A stretch of DNA of 58,500 nt from contig JAFYFR010000101.1 in assembly GCA_017543645.1 (NCBI GenBank), positions 1-58,500 on the forward strand, written 5' to 3'. Below, piece by piece: positions 51,427 through 58,500 of this stretch; position 1 is the first letter of the stretch; every line of letters starts with the position of its first letter. Source of the DNA: Bacteroidales bacterium. GTDB lineage: Bacteria; Bacteroidota; Bacteroidia; Bacteroidales; UBA3824. The notes under the pieces are model-generated. The model saw only the letters and a list, made by a program, of their open reading frames with translations. It made no database searches and was not told the DNA's origin. A program made the position numbers and the translations under genes.

Positions 51427-54270
51427 TTATTTGCCGAGTGTCTTTTTCAGGTACTCTCCTGTGAACGACTTTTTGCATTTGGCAATATCTTCGGGTGTGC
51501 CTGTGGCTATTACGTAGCCGCCGTTTTTGCCTCCTTCGGGGCCGAGGTCGATTATGTAGTCAGCCGATTTTATGATTTCGGGGTCGTGCTCTATTATAAC
51601 AACGCTGTTGCCCCGGTTGATGAGGTTGTTGATGGCGTTGAGCAGGTTCTGTATGTCGTAGAAGTGCAAGCCTGTTGAAGGTTCGTCGAATATGAAAAGA
51701 GTGTGGACATCCTTTTTTTCGCTGAGCAGAAATTGCGCGAGCTTAAGCCTTTGGTTTTCGCCTCCGGATAGTGTGTTGGAGGTTTGACCGAGTTTGATGT
51801 ATCCCAATCCCACCTGTTGCAACGTGCCGAGTTTTGCTGCAATTTTTTTTGCGGTTGAGTTCTCTTTGTCCTGCCCGAAAAATTCAACTGTCTCCGACAC
51901 CGACATCTCAAGAATGTCAAAGACGTTTTTGCCTCTGTATTTCACTTCGAGAATCTCATCTTTGAAACGTTTGCCGCCGCAGCTGTCGCACACAAGGTAG
52001 ACATCCGCCATAAACTGCATCTCAACCTTGATAACGCCGTCGCCCTGACACTCCTCGCACCGTCCGCCGGCTGTGTTGAACGAAAAATACCCCGGAGTGT
52101 AGCCCATCTGCTTGGATGCCTGCTGCTCCGAATAGAGCTTGCGTATGTCGTCGTATGCGCCAATGAATGTTACTGGATTTGAACGCGACGACTTGCCTAT
52201 CGGGTTCTGGTCGATAATCTCAATGTTGTCGAGCATCTTGATATCGCCGGTTATGCTGTCGTGTTCGCCGGGTTTTATGCCGCTGTCGGTGAGGGTCTGC
52301 GAGAGGGCAGGGTAGAGGATGCCCTTTATGAGCGACGACTTGCCGCTGCCGCTAACGCCTGTTATCACGGTCATCATGTAGAGCGGAATGTCCACGTTGA
52401 TGTCTTTGAGGTTGTTCATACGCGCACCGTTGATTGTGATTCGGGGCGACGATTTGGTGTTCCATGTGCGCCGTGTGGGTACTGGAATTTTTTCTTTGCC
52501 TGTGAGGTAGCGGGCAGTGAGGCTGTTTTTGGCTTTGCCCATCTCCTTTATAGTGCCTTGGAACATTATCTCTCCGCCGAATACTCCCGCCTTGGGACCC
52601 ATGTCGATTATGTAGTCGGCGGCGCGTATTATCTCCTCGTCGTGTTCCACCACGATAACGGTGTTGCCGAGGTCGCGGAGCTTTTTTAGCACGCGGATAA
52701 GTTTTTCTGTGTCGCGTGTGTGAAGTCCTATGCTCGGCTCGTCCAATATGTAGAGCGACCCCGTAAGGCTTGATCCGAGTGATGTGGCAAGGTTGATCCT
52801 TTGCGACTCGCCGCCCGACAGCGTAGATGACAATCGGTTGAGGGTAAGATAGTTGAGTCCTACGTCGCAAAGAAATTCCAATCGTGTTATTATCTCTGTG
52901 AGTATCCTCTGCGCTATCTGCGTTTCGGTGGGCGAAAGCTCTATGTTTTTGAAAAATCCATACAGTTCGTCGATAGGCAGGTCAACAAGTTCGGTGATGC
53001 TTTTGCCTGATATTTTGATATATTGCGCCTCTTTTTTTAGACGTGTTCCTCCACATTCGGGACAGATTGTCTGCCCACGGTAGCGCGCGAGCATCACACG
53101 GTTTTGAATCTTGTATATTTCGCTTTCTATCATCTTAAAAAACTCGTCGATGCCGTGTTTGCCATGCCAGAGAATCTTTTTTTCGTCTTCGGTAAGCTCG
53201 TTGTATGGCTTGTGGATAGGGAATTTTTTGTAATGGAGCTTGATAAACTCGTCTTTGAAACGGCTCATCTGCGGGCCGTTCCAGCATTTTACGGCGTTGT
53301 CGTATACCGAAAGTTTTTTCGACGGCACCACGAGGTCTTCGTCTATGCCGATTACCTTGCCGATGCCTTGGCACATGGGACACGCACCGATGGGATTGTT
53401 GAATGTGAATGTGTAAACGCTTGGTTCTTCAAACTTTATGCCGTCGGCCTCGAACCTTGTGCAGTAACTTTCCTTGTGTGTTTCGTTCTCGGTTTGAATC
53501 TCTATCAGGCAGTTGCCGTCGCCTTCGTAAAATGCGGTTTGAATGCTGTCGCCCATGCGGCTCATCGCGTCGGGACGTGTGCTGCTCTTGAAACGGTCGA
53601 TTAGCAGGTAAATCTCTTTGTATTGTTTCTGGAGTTGGTCGGCGTTGTCCACGTCGGCTATGTTTACGATGTATTTTCCTCCGTCCTTGTCGTATGCCAA
53701 AAGTCGCGTAATACCCTGTGCAAGAAATGTTTGCAGCTGCTGTTCAAAGCTCCTTCCCTCGGGAACTACAATCGGAGCCAAGAGCGTTATCTTTGTGCTT
53801 TCGGGAAAACTTGTAATGCGGTTTACCACGTCGTCCACGCTGTGCCGCTTTACCACTTGTCCGCTTACGGGCGAGATTGTCTTGCCGATACGGGCGTAGA
53901 GCAGCTTCATGTAGTCGTATATCTCGGTTGATGTGCCGACGGTGCTGCGGGTGTTTTTGCTTGTAACCTTCTGCTCTATGGCTATTGCTGGCGGAATGCC
54001 CTTGATAAAGTCAACTTCGGGCTTGGTTATCCTGCCGAGAAACTGCCGTGCGTATGCCGAAAGGCTCTCAACATATCTCCTTTGACCTTCGGCGTATAAC
54101 GTGTCGAATGCGAGTGTGGATTTGCCCGACCCGCTTAATCCTGTGATTACCACAAATTTATTGCGTGGAATTTCGAGCGAGATGTTTTTTAGGTTGTGCA
54201 GTCGCGCACCTTTTATTATGATGTTCTGGTCTAATTTTTCCAAATTTGTTATGTCCGATTGTTTTTCCAT
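51427..54270 (-). CDS. uvrA: Excinuclease ABC subunit A
   Basis: 947 residues from ATG 54270 ([12 protein letters not shown]); a TTG start at 54285 is less likely. It is the DNA damage-recognition ATPase of nucleotide excision repair and loads UvrB. First Walker [10 protein letters not shown] at 44-52, first ABC signature [12 protein letters not shown], second Walker [10 protein letters not shown], second signature [12 protein letters not shown]. Zinc motifs are CPECGGTR and the CEECQGDG / CDSCGGKR pair. All usual UvrA parts are present and in order. No uvrB is in the window. Confidence 0.97.
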   Translation of the reverse strand: MEKQSDITNLEKLDQNIIIKGARLHNLKNISLEIPRNKFVVITGLSGSGKSTLAFDTLYAEGQRRYVESLSAYARQFLGRITKPEVDFIKGIPPAIAIEQKVTSKNTRSTVGTSTEIYDYMKLLYARIGKTISPVSGQVVKRHSVDDVVNRITSFPESTKITLLAPIVVPEGRSFEQQLQTFLAQGITRLLAYDKDGGKYIVNIADVDNADQLQKQYKEIYLLIDRFKSSTRPDAMSRMGDSIQTAFYEGDGNCLIEIQTENETHKESYCTRFEADGIKFEEPSVYTFTFNNPIGACPMCQGIGKVIGIDEDLVVPSKKLSVYDNAVKCWNGPQMSRFKDEFIKLHYKKFPIHKPYNELTEDEKKILWHGKHGIDEFFKMIESEIYKIQNRVMLARYRGQTICPECGGTRLKKEAQYIKISGKSITELVDLPIDELYGFFKNIELSPTETQIAQRILTEIITRLEFLCDVGLNYLTLNRLSSTLSGGESQRINLATSLGSSLTGSLYILDEPSIGLHTRDTEKLIRVLKKLRDLGNTVIVVEHDEEIIRAADYIIDMGPKAGVFGGEIMFQGTIKEMGKAKNSLTARYLTGKEKIPVPTRRTWNTKSSPRITINGARMNNLKDINVDIPLYMMTVITGVSGSGKSSLIKGILYPALSQTLTDSGIKPGEHDSITGDIKMLDNIEIIDQNPIGKSSRSNPVTFIGAYDDIRKLYSEQQASKQMGYTPGYFSFNTAGGRCEECQGDGVIKVEMQFMADVYLVCDSCGGKRFKDEILEVKYRGKNVFDILEMSVSETVEFFGQDKENSTAKKIAAKLGTLQQVGLGYIKLGQTSNTLSGGENQRLKLAQFLLSEKKDVHTLFIFDEPSTGLHFYDIQNLLNAINNLINRGNSVVIIEHDPEIIKSADYIIDLGPEGGKNGGYVIATGTPEDIAKCKKSFTGEYLKKTLGK

Positions 54271-54288
54271 TTTGTAGCTATGCAAATT

Positions 54289-54319
54289 TTTGCAAAATTA
54301 ATGATTTTGTTTAATTTTG
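54289..54319 (+). promoter_or_regulatory. Promoter of the DUF4293 gene
   Basis: TTTG at 54289-54292, a 19-bp spacer, TAATTTTG at 54312-54319, about 30 bp before the ATG. It lies in the short divergent gap with uvrA. Confidence 0.65.
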
Positions 54320-54349
54320 CATTCCGATATTAAAATAAAAATTAAAGTT

Positions 54350-54814
54350 ATGATACAGCGTATACAAACAGTTTATTGGTTTTTGGCGGCGTTGGCAATG
54401 TGCATGATGCTGCCTTTTGATTGGATGCAGCTTATAGTGGCAGACGGCGACTATCAGTTTTCAGCCGCAGGTATAAGCCGCAATATCGTGGGCGGTGGTG
54501 TTCAGAATGTTATAAGTGGAATTCCGTTGATTGTGTATATCTCGGCGTTTGCTGTTTTAAATTTGGTAATAATTTTCCTTTACAAGAAACGTATGCTTCA
54601 GATACGCCTTACCACCATCGCGATTATCTTGGCGGTATGCTTTTACGGTGTGATAGCGTTTTTCCGCTATATGTCGTTTACTGAGGAAGTTGTGCAGTCG
54701 TATTTCAACTATCCGTTGCTTTTCCCCTTTGTGTCGGCAGTGTTTGACATTTGGGCTCAGCGCGGCGTATTCAAGGACGAGCAGAAAATCCGCAGCCTCG
54801 ATAGAATCAGATAG
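54350..54814 (+). CDS. DUF4293-family membrane protein
   Basis: 154 residues from ATG 54350 (MIQRIQTVYWFLAALAMC). Four membrane helices are seen, the family layout, with MIQRIQT and the near-C-terminal ALFDIWAQRGVFKDEQKIRSLDRIR-like end (here AVFDIWAQRGVFKDEQ). The family is confined to Bacteroidota and has no known function. It is divergent from uvrA and monocistronic by its terminator. Confidence 0.85.
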   Translation: MIQRIQTVYWFLAALAMCMMLPFDWMQLIVADGDYQFSAAGISRNIVGGGVQNVISGIPLIVYISAFAVLNLVIIFLYKKRMLQIRLTTIAIILAVCFYGVIAFFRYMSFTEEVVQSYFNYPLLFPFVSAVFDIWAQRGVFKDEQKIRSLDRIR

Positions 54815-54838
54815 TCATGTATAATTAAAGATTATTCC

Positions 54839-54872
54839 ATAGAGGCGTGCCATGGCGCGTCTCTATTTTTTT
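54839..54872 (+). terminator. Terminator of the DUF4293 gene
   Basis: A 13-bp stem with two G-T pairs (ATAGAGGCGTGCC / GGCGCGTCTCTAT), very short loop, then seven T. Confidence 0.85.
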
Positions 54873-54911
54873 GTTGCCGTATTCGTTGAAAAAATGAATA
54901 AGAGTTCATCC

Positions 54912-55295
54912 TTACCTTATCAGTCCCTCGTCCCTCACAGCCATCAGCACTGCGCTTGCCGACACTATATAATATTGTTCGTTGTTGAATTTTATTTCAA
55001 TGGCACCACTGCGTTGATATACGGCAAGGTCGCCACGCTGCATTTGCAGAGGGATGAATTTCATTTTTTTATCCTTGTTTTTCCAAGGTTCGTCGTAATC
55101 GTCGGTAGCGGGTATTGGGTATCCGGGGCCCGTTTTAATCACGTATCCGAGACTAATTTTGTCGTTGTCGATAACGCTTGGCGGCAGATATAGTCCGCTT
55201 TCGGTCTTCTCCTGAGGGTATTTGGGCTTTATTAGCACCTTGTCGCTCATGATTACGAGCTGATCTAAATCTTTTTCTTTTAAGTTTATGGTCAT
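54912..55295 (-). CDS. GroES-like co-chaperonin paralogue
   Basis: 127 residues, longer than the ~90 of true GroES. The Cpn10 fold is visible: LVIMSDKVLIKPKYPQEKTESGLYLPPS (strand and mobile-loop region), GYVIKTGPGYPIP, GDLAVYQRSGAIEIKFNNEQYYIV, and an end VLMAVRDE. An insertion of about 30 residues between GPGYPIP and LQMQRGD carries DDYDEPWKNKDKK. The IVL mobile-loop motif that binds GroEL is not obvious. No groEL is adjacent, so it is probably a divergent second copy. Confidence 0.85.
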   Translation of the reverse strand: MTINLKEKDLDQLVIMSDKVLIKPKYPQEKTESGLYLPPSVIDNDKISLGYVIKTGPGYPIPATDDYDEPWKNKDKKMKFIPLQMQRGDLAVYQRSGAIEIKFNNEQYYIVSASAVLMAVRDEGLIR

Positions 55296-55361
55296 TTTTG
55301 CAAAATTTTTCGGAGCAAATTTATAAATTTGTCGCCAAATTCCTAATTAAAAAATACAAAA

Positions 55362-56768
55362 ATGAGAAACCGTACAGGTCAGATATATACCGACGTTGAG
55401 ATTACCAACGTGGCCGCAGAAGGAAAGGCTATGGCAAAAATTGATAACATTGTGGTTTTTGTTAAGGGCGTGGTGCCGGGCGATGTGGTTGATATTCAGA
55501 TTACTCACCGTAGCCGCAACTTTCGCGAAGCCAAACCCATAGCTTTTAAGAAATATTCCCAAAACCGCGCCGTGCCACCGTGCCAGCATTTTGGTATCTG
55601 CGGAGGATGCGTATGGCAGAATCTCCCTTATGAACTGCAGCTCAAGTACAAACAGCAGCAGGTGGAGGATGCTTTTAAGCATATTGCCAAAATTCCTATT
55701 CCTGAGGTTTCGCCCATTTTGCCCTCGGAGCAACAATACTATTACCGCAACAAATTAGAATTTACATTTGCCTCGTGCCGTTGGTTCACCGAAGACGAAA
55801 TGCAAGTACCAGATTCCGAAAAACAAATGCAAGGCCTCGGCTTTCACATACCAGGACGTTTCGACAAAGTTTTGGATATCAAAAAGTGCCTTCTCCAAGA
55901 CGACCCATCAAACGCTATTCGGCTTGCTGCCAAACAATATGCCATCGACAACGGTCTCGAATTCTTCAACCTTAAATCTCAAGTGGGTTTTCTTCGCAAC
56001 ATATTGATTCGTACATCGTTAAGCGGCGAAATTATGGTAATTATGGTGTTTAACGAGGGGGCTGCCGAAAACCGCGAAAAAATGATGGATTATCTTTGCG
56101 AACAGTTCCCTCAGATTACATCCATGAATTATTTTATCAATCCAAAACGCAACAGCGACTATTCCGACCTTGAATCGCATTGTTACCGAGGCAATGACCA
56201 TATCACTGAAATACTTGGTAATCTGAAGTTTAAGGTTCAACCCAAGTCGTTTTATCAAACCAATTCAAAACAGGCTTATAATTTATATAGTGTGGCAAAA
56301 AATTTTGCCGACCTCTCAGGCTCCGAAACCGTTTACGACCTCTATACAGGCACAGGAACTATTGCCAATTTTGTGGCTCGCAACTCCAAGAAAGTGGTTG
56401 GTATTGAGTATATTGCCGAGGCTATCGAAGATGCCAAAGTTAATAGTAAAATCAACAATATCACCAATACTGCTTTTTTTGCTGGTGATATGAAAGATGT
56501 TCTTACTCAGGATTTTATCAATCAAAATGGCTCTCCCGATGTAATGATTATCGACCCTCCGCGAGCAGGAATGCATCCCGGTGTTGTAGAAACCATTCTT
56601 GCCGCAGCACCGTCTAAAATAGTTTACGTTAGTTGCAATCCAGCAACACAGGCTCGTGACGCTGCTCTTTTGCATCAGCTGTATGATGTGGTTAAGATTC
56701 AACCCGTGGATATGTTTCCACAAACTCACCATGTTGAAAATGTGATACTTATGAAATTACGCTCTTAG
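55362..56768 (+). CDS. rlmD: 23S rRNA (uracil-C5)-methyltransferase, RlmD family
   Basis: 468 residues. N-terminal TRAM domain (about 8-65), then the Cys cluster CQHFGICGGCVWQ that binds a 4Fe-4S cluster. The methyltransferase part has YDLYTGTGTIANFVA (SAM), IIDPPRAGMHPG, and SCNPATQARD with the catalytic Cys, and closes FPQTHHVENVILMKL. Transfers a methyl group to a uracil C5 in 23S rRNA (or possibly tRNA for TrmA-like members). Starts 66 bp from the divergent GroES paralogue. Confidence 0.93.
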   Translation: MRNRTGQIYTDVEITNVAAEGKAMAKIDNIVVFVKGVVPGDVVDIQITHRSRNFREAKPIAFKKYSQNRAVPPCQHFGICGGCVWQNLPYELQLKYKQQQVEDAFKHIAKIPIPEVSPILPSEQQYYYRNKLEFTFASCRWFTEDEMQVPDSEKQMQGLGFHIPGRFDKVLDIKKCLLQDDPSNAIRLAAKQYAIDNGLEFFNLKSQVGFLRNILIRTSLSGEIMVIMVFNEGAAENREKMMDYLCEQFPQITSMNYFINPKRNSDYSDLESHCYRGNDHITEILGNLKFKVQPKSFYQTNSKQAYNLYSVAKNFADLSGSETVYDLYTGTGTIANFVARNSKKVVGIEYIAEAIEDAKVNSKINNITNTAFFAGDMKDVLTQDFINQNGSPDVMIIDPPRAGMHPGVVETILAAAPSKIVYVSCNPATQARDAALLHQLYDVVKIQPVDMFPQTHHVENVILMKLRS

Positions 56769-56770
56769 TT

Positions 56771-57109
56771 ATGAAAGCACTCTTGACTCTTTTGTTCGTC
56801 TTGTTTTTGGGTAATGTTGTTGACGCTCAGGTTATTACTGTCTCGGGTACGCAAACACGTGTCCAAGGTGGCAATGCACAGCTTGAATCCAAGACCGTCA
56901 AGATTTCTAAAACTATGACTATCAATTCTGTAACTGGCAATCACAATGGTTTTTGGATAGTAAAGAACGGTAAGTCCGAAAAAGCCTTTTGGAACGAAAA
57001 ACAGTCAGACGAAGCAGTTGGATACAAACTCACCAAGGGCGACTATCAGGTTTATCCTAATATCAAAACTGGTGAGGATCAGGCAGATGTAACTATTAAA
57101 TTACAATGA
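56771..57109 (+). CDS. Small secreted protein of unknown function
   Basis: 112 residues with a signal peptide (MKALLTLLFVLFLGNVVDAQ). The mature part is all-beta (VITVSGTQTRVQGGNAQLE ... YQVYPNIKTGEDQADVTI) and small. It starts 2 bp after rlmD and ends directly against dinB (TGAATG), so it is probably in one transcript. No family recognised. Confidence 0.75.
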   Translation: MKALLTLLFVLFLGNVVDAQVITVSGTQTRVQGGNAQLESKTVKISKTMTINSVTGNHNGFWIVKNGKSEKAFWNEKQSDEAVGYKLTKGDYQVYPNIKTGEDQADVTIKLQ

Positions 57110-58273
57110 ATGCGCTATATACTCCATATCGACCTCGACACTTTTTTTGTTTCGGTGGAACGGCTGCTCAATCCCGAACTCATCGGTAAACCTGTGCTCT
57201 GTGGTGGCACTTCGGAACGTTCGGTGGTGAGTACGGCAAGTTACGAGGCTCGCAAATTCGGCGCACATTCGGGAATGTCTATGGTTACGGCTCGCAGGCT
57301 TTGTCCTCAGGCTGTGGTTGTTTACAGCGGACACAAAATCTATTCGCATTATTCTCAGTTGGTTACCAATATCGTTGAGGCAGAAGCTCCTCTTTACGAA
57401 AAAGCCTCTGTCGACGAGTTTTACATCGACCTTTCTGGTATGGACAAGTATTTCAACGTATTGGAATGGAGCCACAATCTGCGCATGAGGATTATCAACG
57501 AAACCAAACTGCCTATATCATTTGGACTTGCTCCAAACAAGACCGTAGCCAAGATAGCCTCTGCTAAAGCCAAACCTATGGGCGAAATCTTTGTAGATTA
57601 CGGCCATGTGCAAGATTTTCTCGACCCGTTGCCTGTGCAGAAGATTCCTGGGGTTGGGGAGTCCTCCCTTCCAAAAATCAACAGTCTTGGTATTTACACA
57701 ATCAAAAACCTCCGCTTGCATCCAAAATCTCTGTTGGTGCGTACTTTTGGCAAATACGGCGAAATAATGTGGCAGAAGGCCAACGGCATTGATGACACTC
57801 CGCTTTGCACCTACCGCGATCCTAAGACAATCAGCAACGAAACCACATTTGAAACCGACATCCGCGACCGTCAAATTCTCATTGACACTATTATATATAT
57901 GTGTGACGCACTTTCGCACCGTATGCGCAAGCTCGGTAAAAACTGCGTTGGTGTTTCTGTGAAACTGCGTTTTCCAACATTCAAAGCCGTAGAAAAGAGC
58001 CGCCGCATATCATCCACCAACTTTACCGACACAATAATCTCTACCGCGCAATTGCTTTTTAATCAATTATATAATGATGAGGCAATACGCCTAATCGGAG
58101 TCAAGTTCGATATATCCGACCAGTCCGCACAAAACAGCATTTTTGATTATTCTCCCAAAAAACAGAATCTCTACCGCGTCATCGATTCGCTTCAAGATCG
58201 TTTCGGTAGTGCCGTAATTCAACGCGGCAACACCATCTCTAAGGATGAAAAAGATGAAGAAACCTCCTCATAA
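57110..58273 (+). CDS. dinB: DNA polymerase IV
   Basis: 387 residues. Y-family translesion polymerase. Catalytic residues: D in HIDLDTFFVSVE (about 7-8, first acidic), and the SVDEFYIDL motif with the D-E pair near 103. FGLAPNKTVAKIASAKAKPMG, GVGESSLPKI and the little-finger domain (about 230-350) are present. The C-terminus lacks an obvious beta-clamp motif but is short and acidic. It has no own promoter that I can see and likely reads on from rlmD. Confidence 0.95.
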   Translation: MRYILHIDLDTFFVSVERLLNPELIGKPVLCGGTSERSVVSTASYEARKFGAHSGMSMVTARRLCPQAVVVYSGHKIYSHYSQLVTNIVEAEAPLYEKASVDEFYIDLSGMDKYFNVLEWSHNLRMRIINETKLPISFGLAPNKTVAKIASAKAKPMGEIFVDYGHVQDFLDPLPVQKIPGVGESSLPKINSLGIYTIKNLRLHPKSLLVRTFGKYGEIMWQKANGIDDTPLCTYRDPKTISNETTFETDIRDRQILIDTIIYMCDALSHRMRKLGKNCVGVSVKLRFPTFKAVEKSRRISSTNFTDTIISTAQLLFNQLYNDEAIRLIGVKFDISDQSAQNSIFDYSPKKQNLYRVIDSLQDRFGSAVIQRGNTISKDEKDEETSS

Positions 58274-58377
58274 ATCCACTTTCTCCTTTTTTGTTTCTTT
58301 TTCACGACCTTGTATCTACGTCATTTCCACTCCTTTGCAAAAAAATGCGTAAAACCATAAAAAAAACTTCAAAAAAA

Positions 58378-58410
58378 TTTGGAAGTTGACCTAAAAACCC
58401 CTTACCTTTG
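58378..58410 (+). promoter_or_regulatory. Strong promoter, probably of a ribosomal RNA operon
   Basis: TTTG at 58378-58381, a 21-bp spacer, TACCTTTG at 58403-58410, then CACCCGC. Upstream is an A-rich UP-like stretch. The whole block resembles rRNA operon promoters of Bacteroides as I recall them. The following ~90 bases are a gene-free leader and the window ends before any 16S sequence. Confidence 0.5.
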
Positions 58411-58500
58411 CACCCGCAAAACAGAAAACGACACGCACATTGACAAGGTGGTAGGAGAGGGATTTTAGAAATAAACCCACAAGTTCTAACAAATAATTAA

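Overview
The window reads as chromosome from a member of the Bacteroidota, most likely Bacteroidales. Several things point there: two SusC/SusD pairs, promoters of the TTTG / TAnnTTTG type (a spacer of about 19-21 bp before TACCTTTG-like boxes), a type IX secretion plug protein, a Porin_10-type porin, a DUF4293 protein, lipoprotein signal peptides and weak Shine-Dalgarno use. It opens inside an alpha-2-macroglobulin gene and ends just after what looks like a ribosomal RNA operon promoter.

Layout. 1-5.2 kb is accessory: the A2M 3' end, two small lipoproteins, a decayed second copy of the A2M end with its terminator, an unrecognised four-gene minus-strand cassette (P-loop NTPase, one-pass membrane protein, coiled-coil protein, small protein), an XRE regulator with a palindromic operator-like site, and a PIN toxin-antitoxin pair. 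5.3-10.7 kb is a five-gene operon: two thioredoxin-like lipid/envelope-type proteins, a DJ-1 protein, and an MbnP-like protein overlapping a MbnH/MauG-like di-haem peroxidase. 10.8-23.4 kb holds a degenerate hybrid two-component regulator and two paralogous SusC/SusD transport loci. Both share the same leader and the same pair of 21-bp-spaced direct repeats upstream.

23.4-26.5 kb carries two divergent AAA_14/DUF4143 ATPases; each has its own three-copy repeat array with a period of exactly 33 bp. 26.4-30.0 kb is a minus-strand operon (Lgt, two GT2 glycosyltransferases, 5-formyl-THF cyclo-ligase). 30.2-34.8 kb is an FHA protein, a cysteine-less thioredoxin-fold protein and a Trk/Ktr potassium uptake pair. 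34.9-40.0 kb has a small secreted protein, the T9SS plug protein, PdxB and a porin. tRNA-His follows, then a SPOR protein with two flotillin-like (FloA) proteins whose helical repeats are expanded.

46.7-51.4 kb has three tRNA-Val(UAC) genes and a decaying stretch: a substrate-binding-protein pseudogene, a frameshifted lipoprotein, an adenine methyltransferase with only a scrap of its partner gene, two zinc-ribbon/membrane genes and a truncated copy of the first. 51.4-58.3 kb is housekeeping: UvrA, DUF4293, a GroES paralogue, RlmD, a small secreted protein and DinB.

The best candidates for undescribed biology are the FloA/SPOR cluster with expanded solenoids, the phosphorylation-dead regulator with its matching repeats at both SusC promoters, the paired 33-bp arrays at the divergent ATPases, the MbnP/MbnH pair in a redox operon, and the unrecognised P-loop cassette. 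Everything here comes from reading the sequence; no database search was run. Site coordinates that I counted by hand may be off by a base.
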